DNA from: an uncultured Muribaculaceae bacterium
GTDB lineage: Bacteria; Bacteroidota; Bacteroidia; Bacteroidales; Muribaculaceae
DNA: 64,000 nt
Direction of reading: 5' to 3'
Assembly: GCA_910578095.1 (NCBI GenBank)
Contig: CAJTOZ010000005.1
Coordinates: forward strand, 55,611-119,610
Below are positions 53,012 through 61,519 of the stretch, one piece after another. Made by a program: the position numbers and the translations under genes. The notes beneath the pieces were generated by a model that was given only the letters and a program-made list of their open reading frames with translations, had not been told where the DNA came from and did not search any database. Every line of letters starts with the position of its first letter. The first letter of the stretch is position 1.

Positions 53012-54031
53012 ATGAGATTTTTCTCTCTCACTAAAGAAATTGCAATCGACCTTGGCACAGCCAATACGATTATCATACACAACGATAAAATAGTCATCAA
53101 CGAGCCTTCTATCGTTGCGCTCGACACCCGCACCGAGAAGCTGATAGCGGTGGGCAATGAAGCTCATCTCATGGAGGGCAAAGGCCATCCGGGCATCCGC
53201 ACGGTGCGCCCTCTGCGCAAAGGCGTAATCGCCGACTTCAATGCCGCCGAACTCATGATACGCGGTCTTGTGAAGAAGGCAAGCAGCAAGAGCAACTGGT
53301 TCTCGCCGTCGCTCCGCATGGTGGTGGGCATACCTTCGGGCTCTACCGAGGTTGAGATCCGTGCTGTGCGCGACAGCTCCGAGCATGCCGACGGCCGTGA
53401 CGTGTATATGCTTTACGAGCCCATGGCCGCAGCCCTCGGCATAGGCCTTGATGTTGAAGCTCCCGAAGGCAACATGATTGTGGACATAGGCGGCGGCACC
53501 ACCGAGATTGCGGTTATTTCTCTCGGCGGCATCTGTTCCAACAAGAGTATCCCCATTGCCGGCGACGACCTCACGGAGGATATCCAGAACCACATGCGCC
53601 GGGCCCACAATGTCAAGGTGGGTGTGCGCACCGCCGAGCAGATCAAGATGCACGTGGGCTCCGCTCTCACCGAGCTTGAGAATCCGCCGGAAGACTATAT
53701 CGTGCACGGCCCCAACCTCATGACCGCGCTGCCGATGGAGGTACCCGTGAGCTATCAGGAAATCAGCCACTGCATAGAAAAGACAATCTCCAAGATCGAA
53801 GCTGCCGTGCTGGGCGCTCTCGAGCAGACCCCTCCGGAACTATATGCCGATATCGTGCGCAACGGTATCTATCTCGCCGGCGGCGGTGCATTGCTGCGCG
53901 GTCTTGACAAGCGTCTGACCGACAAGATCGGTATCCAGTTCCATGTGGCTGAAGATCCGCTGCTTGCCGTAGCACGCGGCACAGGCGTGGCGCTGAAGAA
54001 TATCGACAAATTCTCGTTCCTCATCCGCTAA
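53012..54031 (+). CDS. mreB: rod shape-determining protein MreB
   Basis: 339 aa actin-like cytoskeletal ATPase that guides lateral wall synthesis under the inner membrane. Phosphate-1 'AIDLGTANTIIIHNDKIVINEPSIVAL', 'KGVIADFNAAELMIRGLV', phosphate-2 'NMIVDIGGGTTEIAVISLGGI' and adenosine motif 'NGIYLAGGGALLRGLDKRL' are all present. The N-terminal 'FFSLTKE' is amphipathic for membrane contact. First gene of a five-gene rod operon. Confidence 0.97.
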   Translation: MRFFSLTKEIAIDLGTANTIIIHNDKIVINEPSIVALDTRTEKLIAVGNEAHLMEGKGHPGIRTVRPLRKGVIADFNAAELMIRGLVKKASSKSNWFSPSLRMVVGIPSGSTEVEIRAVRDSSEHADGRDVYMLYEPMAAALGIGLDVEAPEGNMIVDIGGGTTEIAVISLGGICSNKSIPIAGDDLTEDIQNHMRRAHNVKVGVRTAEQIKMHVGSALTELENPPEDYIVHGPNLMTALPMEVPVSYQEISHCIEKTISKIEAAVLGALEQTPPELYADIVRNGIYLAGGGALLRGLDKRLTDKIGIQFHVAEDPLLAVARGTGVALKNIDKFSFLIR

Positions 54032-54046
54032 GCGCCGCCCACCTCC

Positions 54047-54919
54047 GTGCACGAGCTTTTCGCCTTCTTTTCCCGCAACAGCAAGTGGTTCGTGTTTGCG
54101 CTGTACGTGGTGCTGAGCATCATGCTGCTCGCCGGTGGAGATCCATATCACCGTCATATCTATCTCACATCGGCCAACAGTGTGTCGGCATCGGTCTACG
54201 ACTTCAGCAACAATGCCACCGGCTACTTCAACCTGCGCGAGCGCAACGCCGACCTGAACCGGCGTAATGCCGAGCTGCAGGGCGAGGTGCTTGCGTTGCG
54301 CCGCATGCTGCAGCTGGAGGCGGAGAAAAACGCTACCGACACCATGGTGCTGGATTCCGCCATGCGCCCATTCCGTTTCATCGTGGCCAATGTGATAAAC
54401 AACAGCGTGGCCCGGCCGTTCAACTACATAACCCTGAACAAAGGCTCCAATGACGGCGTACGTCCTGAGATGGGAGTCATAGATGCATCCGGCGTGGTGG
54501 GTATAGTCAGTGTGGTGGGGCCGCGGAGTTCGCGCGTGATATCACTTCTGAACCCCAACTTTCGCTTGTCGTGCAAGCTTAAAGGTGCCGACCATTTCGG
54601 CTCCCTTGTGTGGGACGGACGCGACCCGGAGGTGGCGCTGCTCGAAGAACTTCCTCGACACACCGTGTACAGCCCTGGCGACACTGTGGTCACTTCCGGA
54701 TATTCGGCTGTGTTTCCTCCCGGGCTGCCCGTAGGCATTGTGCTCGACGACGACTACAACGACCACGAAAATTTCTTCACCCTGAAAGTGCGTTTGCTCA
54801 GCGATTTTGCAGCGTTGAACAACGTGCAGGTGGTGGTGAGCGACCTCAGTGCCGAGGCCAAGAGCCTCGAAGCCGGAGAAGAGGAAGATGAGCAACGAGC
54901 AAAAAAAGCATTCAACTGA
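54047..54919 (+). CDS. mreC: rod shape-determining protein MreC
   Basis: 290 aa inner-membrane protein with large periplasmic part. Single membrane helix (about 14-32), a coiled coil (about 55-95, 'RERNADLNRRNAELQGEVLALRRMLQLEAEKNA'), then the beta domain ('YITLNKGSNDGVRPEMGVIDASGVVGIVSVVGPRSSRVISLLNPNF', 'DTVVTSGYSAVFPPGLPVGIVL'). Start codon is GTG, 15 bases after mreB. The stop overlaps mreD by one base (TGATG). Confidence 0.94.
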   Translation: MHELFAFFSRNSKWFVFALYVVLSIMLLAGGDPYHRHIYLTSANSVSASVYDFSNNATGYFNLRERNADLNRRNAELQGEVLALRRMLQLEAEKNATDTMVLDSAMRPFRFIVANVINNSVARPFNYITLNKGSNDGVRPEMGVIDASGVVGIVSVVGPRSSRVISLLNPNFRLSCKLKGADHFGSLVWDGRDPEVALLEELPRHTVYSPGDTVVTSGYSAVFPPGLPVGIVLDDDYNDHENFFTLKVRLLSDFAALNNVQVVVSDLSAEAKSLEAGEEEDEQRAKKAFN

Positions 54920-55443
54920 TGAGCAAAACCATAGTCAACGCCCTTCTGCTTCTGCTGGTGTTGGTGCCGGCACAGGCCGTGATTTTCAATAATCTGGCCG
55001 TGTTCGGCGTGGCGTTGCCGCTGGTGTTCATATATGTGCTCATCACTCTTCCGGTCACCACCGGTGCCAATCTCGTGCTTACCATCGGTTTTCTTTCCGG
55101 ATTGGCGGTCGATGTGTTTTCCGACACCCCCGGGCTCAACGCCCTCGCCTGCACGGTGCTCGCTTTCATGCGCCGTCCGGTGCTGCACCTGTATCTTCCG
55201 CTCGACGATGAACTGGGCCCCGCCCCGTTGGGGCTGCGCTCCCTCGGCCCCGAGAACTATCTCAAATACATGCTCACTATGGTGCTCCTGTATTGCTTCC
55301 TTGTGTTCACGGTCGAGGCATTCGAGTTGTTCAACCTGCGTCTGTGGATATTGCGCATAGTGTGCAGCACGATCTATACTTTTATCTTTATTTACGCATT
55401 CGCAAGTCTCGCCAGCCGCACACGCCGTGAGAAAAAATTATAA
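54919..55443 (+). CDS. mreD: rod shape-determining protein MreD
   Basis: 174 aa inner-membrane protein with five to six hydrophobic helices over its length, of the Bacteroidetes MreD type ('QAVIFNNLAVFGVALPLVFIYVLITLPV', 'FLSGLAVDVFSDTPGLNALACTVLAFMR'). Connects MreBC with PBP2-RodA. Overlaps mreC by one base and the PBP2 gene by 17, consistent with translational coupling. Confidence 0.9.
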   Translation: MSKTIVNALLLLLVLVPAQAVIFNNLAVFGVALPLVFIYVLITLPVTTGANLVLTIGFLSGLAVDVFSDTPGLNALACTVLAFMRRPVLHLYLPLDDELGPAPLGLRSLGPENYLKYMLTMVLLYCFLVFTVEAFELFNLRLWILRIVCSTIYTFIFIYAFASLASRTRREKKL

Positions 55444-57286
55444 TCTCGAAAAAAGAAAATATGTCATAGGCGGGTTTATCGCCCTGATAGCGCTCATCTA
55501 TCTTGTGCGCCTCTTCGATCTGCAGATCAACGACGGCAAGTATAAACAGAGTGCCGATAGCAACGCCTTTCTCAAAAAGACGGTGTATCCCTCGCGCGGG
55601 CTCATCTACGACCGCAACGGCGAGCTCGTGGTGTATAATCAGCCGGCCTACGATGTGATGCTGATACCGCGCGATGTGCAGCCGTTCGACACACTCGATT
55701 TCTGCTCTACGCTCAATATCACCCCCGAGTCGCTGCGCAAGCGATTCGCCGACATGCGCGACAAGCGTCTGAATCCTGGCTACTCCTCCTACACACCGCA
55801 GAAACTCATCACGCAGCTTTCGTCCGAGGACTACGGCCGTCTGCAGGAAAAACTCTACCGCTTTCCAGGATTCTTCATACAGAAGCGCATACTCCGCCAG
55901 TACAATCACGCGTCGGCGGCCAATGTGCTGGGCAATATCCGGGAGGTCAACGCTACGGATATAAAGAACGACGACTACTACGCGCCCGGCGACTATACCG
56001 GCGACCTCGGCGTGGAAAAAAGCTACGAGCCATACCTCCGCGGCCACAAGGGTGTGGAAATACTGATACGCGATGCCCGCGGGCGCATCCAGGGCCGGTA
56101 TGAGGACGGGGCCAATGATGTGGCGCCCATCAGCGGGCGAGATCTGCGCCTGAGCATAGATATAAAGCTGCAGGAGTATGCGGAGTCGCTCATGGTGGGC
56201 AAACGCGGGGCCGTGGTGGCAATCGAGCCATCCACCGGAGAAATTCTCTGTCTGGTGTCGTCGCCCACATACGACCCCCGCTTGCTTGTCGGGCGCCAGC
56301 GTGGCGAGAACTACCGCAAGCTGGTGAACGACGAGGCGTGGCCTCTTTACGACCGTGCATATATGGCCGCCTATCCTCCGGGCTCGACATTCAAACCCAC
56401 CCAGGGACTCATATTGCTGCAGGAAGGCATTATCAATCTATCCACCACTTTCCCATGTTATCACGGCTACATCAACGGTGGCCTCAGAGTGGGGTGTCAT
56501 GCCCATGGCTCTCCATTGCCGCTAAAGCCGGCGTTGCAGACATCGTGCAATGCATTTTTCTGCTGGGGGTTCAAGTCGATGATCGACCGCCGCAGCAAGT
56601 ACGGCAGTTCGGCGAATGCCTTTGAGGTGTGGAAAAACCATTTGGTGAGCATGGGCTATGGCTACAAGCTCGGTCTTGATCTTCCGGGAGAAAAACGAGG
56701 CTTCCTGCCTAATGCAAAGTTCTATGATAAATTCTATTCCGAGGGCCACTGGAGTGCCAACACCATAATATCGGTGTCCATAGGACAGGGCGAGATTCTC
56801 GCCACGCCGTTGCAAATAGCCAACCTGTGTGCCACGATAGCCAATCGTGGCTGGTTTGTGACACCACACGTGGTCAAGCAGATACAGGACACAGTGATGC
56901 CCGATGGCTTGCTGGACCGCCGCCGTCCCACCATCGACGAGCATTGGTATTCCGAGGTGGCCGAGGGCATGCGTATGGCGGTCACCGGAGGCACCTGCCG
57001 CCGTGCGGCTTTGCGCGATATCGAAGTGGCGGGAAAGACCGGCACCGCGCAGAATCCTCATGGCAAGGACCATTCGGCATTCATGGGCTTCGCTCCCTAC
57101 ACAGAGCCGCGCATAGCTGTGGCCGCCTATGTGGAAAATGCCGGATTCGGAGCCACCTTCGGCGTGCCTATCGGCAGTCTCGTGATGGAGAAATACCTGA
57201 CGGGCACGATATCCCCGGAACGGAAATATATGGAAGAACAAATGCTTAACAGCTCGCTATACTATGCCCCTGCAAGAAAGAAATAA
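55427..57286 (+). CDS. mrdA: penicillin-binding protein 2 (peptidoglycan transpeptidase)
   Basis: 619 aa. Cytoplasmic basic start (RKNYNLEKRK), one membrane helix (about 12-32), dimerisation domain ('PSRGLIYDRNGELVVYNQPAYDVMLIPRDVQP'), then the transpeptidase domain: SxxK in 'YPPGSTFKPTQ' (Ser320, Lys323), SxN in 'TSCNAFF', and KTG in 'AGKTGTAQNPHG' (Lys537). Cross-links peptidoglycan in the elongasome. The GTG start at 55427 lies inside mreD; the coding frame is otherwise ordinary. Ends inside the rodA start region. Confidence 0.95.
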   Translation: MRKNYNLEKRKYVIGGFIALIALIYLVRLFDLQINDGKYKQSADSNAFLKKTVYPSRGLIYDRNGELVVYNQPAYDVMLIPRDVQPFDTLDFCSTLNITPESLRKRFADMRDKRLNPGYSSYTPQKLITQLSSEDYGRLQEKLYRFPGFFIQKRILRQYNHASAANVLGNIREVNATDIKNDDYYAPGDYTGDLGVEKSYEPYLRGHKGVEILIRDARGRIQGRYEDGANDVAPISGRDLRLSIDIKLQEYAESLMVGKRGAVVAIEPSTGEILCLVSSPTYDPRLLVGRQRGENYRKLVNDEAWPLYDRAYMAAYPPGSTFKPTQGLILLQEGIINLSTTFPCYHGYINGGLRVGCHAHGSPLPLKPALQTSCNAFFCWGFKSMIDRRSKYGSSANAFEVWKNHLVSMGYGYKLGLDLPGEKRGFLPNAKFYDKFYSEGHWSANTIISVSIGQGEILATPLQIANLCATIANRGWFVTPHVVKQIQDTVMPDGLLDRRRPTIDEHWYSEVAEGMRMAVTGGTCRRAALRDIEVAGKTGTAQNPHGKDHSAFMGFAPYTEPRIAVAAYVENAGFGATFGVPIGSLVMEKYLTGTISPERKYMEEQMLNSSLYYAPARKK

Positions 57287-58730
57287 TTTCGCTCTCACGC
57301 TACGGAATGTCGACTGGGTCACTGTGGTGGTTTATCTGCTCATGGTGATAGCCGGAGCCATAAGCATCTACGCTGCCAGCTACGACTTTGATGAGGCGAG
57401 TATATTTTCTTTCGATGAGTTCTCGGGCAAACAGTTGCGCTGGATAGGGCTGTCGTTGGGGCTGGCATTTGTGCTGCTGCTCATCGATGCCCGTATGTAT
57501 GAGACGTATGCCTATCCGGTGTATCTCTTCATGCTTGTGCTGCTGGCTGTCACCCCATTGGTGGCACCCGACATCAAAGGTTCGCATTCATGGATAGTGC
57601 TGGGGCCTGTGAGCCTTCAGCCCGCCGAGTTTGCCAAGTTTGCCACGGCGCTGGCTCTCGCCAAGCTTTTCAGCGGCTATCATTTTGTGCTCAACGCCAA
57701 GATGTCCAACTATGTGCGTGCCATAGCTATTATCATTCTGCCCGTGGTTCTTATCCTCGCTCAGAACGAGACCGGTTCGGCCTTGACCTTCATGGCATTG
57801 TTCTTTGTTCTCTACCGCGAGGGTATGAGCGGCCTCATTCTTTTCGCCGCGTTGATATCCGTAGTGATTTTTGTAGTGGTGGTCAAATATGCCGAATCGG
57901 CCATAATGGGTGTGCCCGGAGGCGAATTTGCGGTCCTTGTCATCGTGGAGGTGATGATGACGGTGATGGCCGTGGTGTACAGCAAGCGCTTCGAGATAGC
58001 CCGCAATCTTGTGCTGTGGTTCGGAGGCACGGGTATAGCCCTGTGGGCTGTGGCCGGAATAGCCGGTGTGCAGGTGCCGGGACTGCCGGTGATGCTTGCA
58101 ATCATAGGGGTAGCCGCTGTGTACATCGTCATCGAAGGATTGCGCTCGAGAGGACATAAATTGCTTATCGCAGCGTGTGCGGCGCTCTACGGTGTGTTGT
58201 TCATGTTCTGTGTGCATGCTGCCTTCAATCATCTCCAGCCCCACCAGCAGATGCGCATCAAAGTGGTGCTCGGTATTGAGCAGGATCTTCGCGGCGCAGG
58301 CTACAATGTGAATCAGAGCAAGATAGCCATCGGTTCCGGCGGGCTTATAGGCAAGGGCTTCCTTAACGGCACACAGACAAAATTGAAATATGTGCCCGAG
58401 CAGCACACCGACTTTATATTCTGCACTATCGGTGAAGAAGAGGGCTTTATAGGTTCAGTGGCCGTGACAGCCTTGTTCCTGATTCTCATCCTTCGCACAA
58501 TCTCCATAGCCGAACGTCAGCCCACGGTGTTTTCCCGTGTGTATGCCTATTGCGTGGCCTCGTATTTCATATTCCATTTCTGTATCAACATCGGTATGGT
58601 CATAGGCCTGTGCCCTGTCATAGGCATTCCGTTGCCGTTTTTCAGCTATGGAGGCTCATCGCTGTGGGGCTTCACGATATTGCTGTTCATAATGCTGCGC
58701 CTTGATGCAGCGCGCATGGGGCGGCGTTAA
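57264..58730 (+). CDS. rodA: rod shape-determining protein RodA (SEDS glycosyltransferase)
   Basis: 488 aa inner-membrane peptidoglycan glycosyltransferase. About ten to eleven helices; 'GSHSWIVLGPVSLQPAEFAKFATALALAKLF', 'LILAQNETGSALTFMALFFVLYREGM' and, toward the end, 'GSGGLIGKGFLNGTQTKLKYVPEQHTDFIFCTIGEEEGF', 'IGIPLPFFSYGGSSL'. It is longer than the about 370 aa of proteobacterial RodA because of a middle stretch with three added hydrophobic segments (about 215-300), common in Bacteroidetes. Overlaps mrdA by 23 bases; partners PBP2. Confidence 0.94.
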   Translation: MPLQERNNFALTLRNVDWVTVVVYLLMVIAGAISIYAASYDFDEASIFSFDEFSGKQLRWIGLSLGLAFVLLLIDARMYETYAYPVYLFMLVLLAVTPLVAPDIKGSHSWIVLGPVSLQPAEFAKFATALALAKLFSGYHFVLNAKMSNYVRAIAIIILPVVLILAQNETGSALTFMALFFVLYREGMSGLILFAALISVVIFVVVVKYAESAIMGVPGGEFAVLVIVEVMMTVMAVVYSKRFEIARNLVLWFGGTGIALWAVAGIAGVQVPGLPVMLAIIGVAAVYIVIEGLRSRGHKLLIAACAALYGVLFMFCVHAAFNHLQPHQQMRIKVVLGIEQDLRGAGYNVNQSKIAIGSGGLIGKGFLNGTQTKLKYVPEQHTDFIFCTIGEEEGFIGSVAVTALFLILILRTISIAERQPTVFSRVYAYCVASYFIFHFCINIGMVIGLCPVIGIPLPFFSYGGSSLWGFTILLFIMLRLDAARMGRR

Positions 58731-58747
58731 GTCCAGGAGGCTGCGCC

Positions 58748-59317
58748 TTATTCCTCGCATTCAAGATCGGCGAGGATGCGTTTGGAGAGGCGACGGTTTC
58801 GGTAGTATATGCAGAATCCCAGCGCGAGCCCTATAATGAGGCCGGCGACACCGCCGACGAGCACTCCTTCATGGTCGATTTTGGCGAGGTGGAAAAACAG
58901 AGGCACAAGCACTATGGTGGCCATGGCCATTCCGATGCTGTGCAGGCGTGCTATCCACAGATGCACTCTGCGGGCGTGGGCGAGAGCTTCGCAAGTGGGC
59001 ATGGATATATAGTCGCATCGCTTCACGAATGAGGCAAAATAGAGGTCGATGGCTCCCATCGGCAATCCCATGCCGCCATACAGGCAGCACAGCCATATGG
59101 GCGCTTCAAGAGTATAATATAGCATGAATGCGAGCGACGGCAGCAGAATCAGGGATAGTATGCCTACGATGGTATAGTGCGAAGCGAGTTTTTCCTGATT
59201 CGTCACGGCAAGCCGCGACGAAAGCTTGTGGCTCAGCTGCCGGTTGGTCTCCTCCAGGCGTTCGCAGTTGAGTTTCATGCTTTGCCATTGTTGGCGTATC
59301 TGGTCAAGTTCGTTCAT
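58748..59317 (-). CDS. membrane protein, possible partner of the adjacent sigma factor
   Basis: 189 aa with a charged soluble start ('NELDQIRQQWQSMKLNCERLEETNRQLSHKLSSRL', coiled-coil-like) and four hydrophobic helices (about 46-66, 72-92, 127-147, 152-172). It lacks the HxxxCxxC zinc motif of classical anti-sigma factors. It starts 3 bases after the sigma gene, an arrangement usual for ECF sigma and anti-sigma pairs in Bacteroidetes; that it binds the sigma factor is inference. Confidence 0.7.
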   Translation of the reverse strand: MNELDQIRQQWQSMKLNCERLEETNRQLSHKLSSRLAVTNQEKLASHYTIVGILSLILLPSLAFMLYYTLEAPIWLCCLYGGMGLPMGAIDLYFASFVKRCDYISMPTCEALAHARRVHLWIARLHSIGMAMATIVLVPLFFHLAKIDHEGVLVGGVAGLIIGLALGFCIYYRNRRLSKRILADLECEE

Positions 59318-59320
59318 GGT

Positions 59321-59827
59321 CTATTCTGGTTTTTCGGCGCGTTTGGAGAGTTTTTCTTTTATACGGTGGAGGCGCGTGGCCACGTTGGCCACGCTCAGTC
59401 CGGTGACGGATGCTATTTCCGCGTACGACTTGTCGTCGAGCCACATGGTCACGATTGCCTTTTCCATTGGCTTCAGGGTGCCGATCATGTTGTGTAGCAT
59501 GCGGTATCGCTCCATGCGGCTGTCGTTTTCGGAGCTGTCGTCGGCCATTAGCATCGCCTCATCAATGTCTGTGCGCATTTTCGACGATTTGTCGCGGCGC
59601 ACCCATGTGATGCAGGTGTTGATGGCTGTGCGGTATATCCAGGTCGATATCTTAGCCTCGCCCCGGAATTTGTCGAGCCCTGTCCACAAATTGGCGGCTA
59701 CCTCCTGATAGAGGTCGTCCATGGTCACGACAGGCGATGAATAGACGTAACAGATCTTGGCTATCAGATCCTTATATTCGTCCAATAGCTTCAGAAACTG
59801 TTCTTGTCGCACGCTGTCGTGGCTCAT
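59321..59827 (-). CDS. ECF-type RNA polymerase sigma factor
   Basis: 168 aa. Region 2 (about 12-80; 'LLDEYKDLIAKICYVYSSPVVTMDDLYQEVAANLWTGLDKFRGEAKISTWIYRTAINTCITWVRRDK') and region 4 (about 112-160; 'LKPMEKAIVTMWLDDKSYAEIASVTGLSVANVATRLHRIKEKL') with the helix-turn-helix. The frame runs on upstream to 59920 but the added residues come from a dispersed repeat and a hairpin; the ATG at 59827 (MSHDSVRQEQF) is the natural start. Regulon unknown. Confidence 0.93.
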   Translation of the reverse strand: MSHDSVRQEQFLKLLDEYKDLIAKICYVYSSPVVTMDDLYQEVAANLWTGLDKFRGEAKISTWIYRTAINTCITWVRRDKSSKMRTDIDEAMLMADDSSENDSRMERYRMLHNMIGTLKPMEKAIVTMWLDDKSYAEIASVTGLSVANVATRLHRIKEKLSKRAEKPE

Positions 59828-59843
59828 ACGGTATATTAGACGC

Positions 59844-59880
59844 GGAAAGCGTCCGAAAATTACATTTCCGGACGCTTTTT
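59844..59880. other. hairpin upstream of the sigma gene
   Basis: AAAGCGTCCG / CGGACGCTTT stem with a 13-base A/T-rich loop; five T follow on the plus strand. It looks like an intrinsic terminator for plus-strand transcription (for example reading past rodA), but also lies in the sigma gene's leader. No U-run on the minus strand. Confidence 0.6.
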
Positions 59881-59896
59881 CTCGAGAAAAAGTTAT

Positions 59897-59953
59897 TTGA
59901 TTATACGCAAAATTACCCAAGTTGACATCCTAAGGTTACAGCCCGCAATGTAG
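59897..59953. repeat. dispersed repeat, copy 1
   Basis: About 57 bp sharing 48 bases with two mismatches plus a further eight bases (one-base indel) with the copy at 63535-63590. Contains TAATTTTG on the minus strand at 59915-59908, a -7-like element facing the sigma gene. Leads straight into the hairpin element at 59946-60023. Confidence 0.8.
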
Positions 59954-60023
59954 GGACATCGCTTTGCGATGTATAATATGCCTGCATGCCACTTTTACGT
60001 GCCAAAGGCACGTCCCTACATTG
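59946..60023. repeat. 78-bp double-hairpin element with 12-bp inverted ends
   Basis: Ends CAATGTAGGGAC (59946-59957) and its exact complement (60012-60023). Inside, each end forms a hairpin: ACATCGC-TTT-GCGATGT and ACGTGCC-AAA-GGCACGT. No coding potential. It shares its outer motif with the element at 14515-14638. The rest of the gap to 60085 shows nothing else. Confidence 0.8.
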
Positions 60024-60084
60024 AGAATAAAACCTTGAGTACTTTTGCGGGTAATCATAAAAAGTTATGTCTTCGGCCGTGCTG

Positions 60085-60693
60085 TCACTGTACACCTGTG
60101 CGATGGAACGTGAGATCGCGTTTGCCCACTTCAAAAGTGAGGATGTCGTTGACCACTTTCACGTCGTCAAGTTTTGTGAAGTCGAAGAATTGCTTGGATG
60201 CAGCATTGCGTATGGCGCTTCTCCAGCGCTCTACGGTTACAGTGGTGAGCGAGTCGACTGTCGGCTGCTGCGCTCCTGTGAGCAGATTCTGTGAATACGT
60301 CACTCCGTTCGGGTCTACGTTCACCTGCATGGTCTTGTTGTCGAGGTAGATGAGAATGTCGTCGTCATCTTTGTCCTCGTAGCTCCAGCGGCCGCTTATG
60401 CTGGCTGTGGCGGCCACACTCACTTCATAGGGATCGTTGAATCCGGCGAGCGAACCGGCCTGTACAGGCTGTGTGGCGTCAATGACAGCCGATATCGTGA
60501 CTGTGCCGGAGCGGGCGCCCTTCGGGGCATTGAAGTCGATGCTGAGCACGCTGGTGGCTTCCGATGCTACGGCTATGTCGTTGTCTATCCGGGAAGGAGT
60601 GGAGGTCCATGCTCCGTTGATGTCGGCGCGGTGGGAGCATGATGCACTGGCTATTGCCAGAGCGGAAGCTGCAAGTATTGGAATTAATTTCAT
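60085..60693 (-). CDS. small lipoprotein of unknown function
   Basis: 202 aa with lipoprotein signal (lipobox SASC, Cys19). The open frame runs to 60924, but the segment before MKLIPILA lies within the neighbouring gene's antisense region and is not used. The mature protein is short and beta-rich ('ADINGAWTSTPSRIDNDIAVASEATSVLSIDFNAPKGARSGTVTISAVIDAT', 'GRWSYEDKDDDDILIYLDNKTMQVNVDPNGVTY'), resembling Bacteroidetes lipocalin-like or DUF families with 'GxW' openings, without a certain match. It follows plsC by 95 bases. Confidence 0.75.
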   Translation of the reverse strand: MKLIPILAASALAIASASCSHRADINGAWTSTPSRIDNDIAVASEATSVLSIDFNAPKGARSGTVTISAVIDATQPVQAGSLAGFNDPYEVSVAATASISGRWSYEDKDDDDILIYLDNKTMQVNVDPNGVTYSQNLLTGAQQPTVDSLTTVTVERWRSAIRNAASKQFFDFTKLDDVKVVNDILTFEVGKRDLTFHRTGVQ

Positions 60694-60788
60694 TGTTTTA
60701 AGAGAATATAAACAGATTTTAAATCTCTTTAATAACGCATGGAACGCAGGGATTGTTCTGCCGATTTCCGGGGGCAGGCTCCAAATGT

Positions 60789-61511
60789 CTACTGATTTTC
60801 CGGCAGGGCGGATGCGATAGCTTCCCTGGAAGCGTCGATGAGCGGGCGCAGGTCGTGGCCGTCGGTGCCGGCTTCTATGGGGCGGTGTATGGTCAGCACG
60901 ATACGTCCCGGGCGGGGGAGCCATGAGCTGCGCGGCATCACATGGTATGCGCCGTCGATGGTGATGGGCACCACCGGTAGACCGAACTCCATGGCCAGGG
61001 TGTAGGCGCCTCGCTTGAATGCATGCAGTCTGCCGTCGGGTGTGCGTGATCCTTCCGGAAACACCACCACGCTGCGTCCTTTAGCAAGCTGGCGCTCGGC
61101 TGCCTGCATTGTGCGGCGTATGGCCGAGGGGGACGAGTTGTCGACAAACACTTGTCCGGAAACTGCACAGCTGTAGCCAACGAAGGGAATGCGCCGCAAG
61201 CTTTGCTTCATCATCCAACGGAAATCGTGGTGGAGATATCCGTAGATGGAAAATATGTCGTATGCTCCCTGGTGGTTGGCCACGAACACATAGCTGGTGC
61301 CACTGTTTATGTTCTCGCGCCCGCGCACCTCCACGCGCACACCCGCGAGGATGCACCACAGGCGTCCCCACATGGAGGCTGGATAGTAGCCCCACCACCG
61401 GCCACCGCCGAGGGCGCACCCCACAACCGTGGCGACAGCGCATATTATAGTGGCGGCCACGAGCAGCGGCAGCATTATGAAGATCTGATACAGACGATAG
61501 AGCGCGATCAT
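60789..61511 (-). CDS. plsC: 1-acyl-sn-glycerol-3-phosphate acyltransferase
   Basis: 240 aa phospholipid acyltransferase at the inner membrane, converting lysophosphatidic to phosphatidic acid. Two N-terminal hydrophobic stretches (about 1-45), then HX4D 'VANHQGAYDIF', 'FVGYSCAVSGQVFVDN', 'VVVFPEGSRTPDGRLHAFKRGAYTLAMEFGLPVVPITIDGA' (FPEG block). Normal length. 8 bases from the esterase gene upstream, so probably one transcript from the promoter at 63179. Confidence 0.93.
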   Translation of the reverse strand: MIALYRLYQIFIMLPLLVAATIICAVATVVGCALGGGRWWGYYPASMWGRLWCILAGVRVEVRGRENINSGTSYVFVANHQGAYDIFSIYGYLHHDFRWMMKQSLRRIPFVGYSCAVSGQVFVDNSSPSAIRRTMQAAERQLAKGRSVVVFPEGSRTPDGRLHAFKRGAYTLAMEFGLPVVPITIDGAYHVMPRSSWLPRPGRIVLTIHRPIEAGTDGHDLRPLIDASREAIASALPENQ

Positions 61512-61519
61512 TGGTTTGT

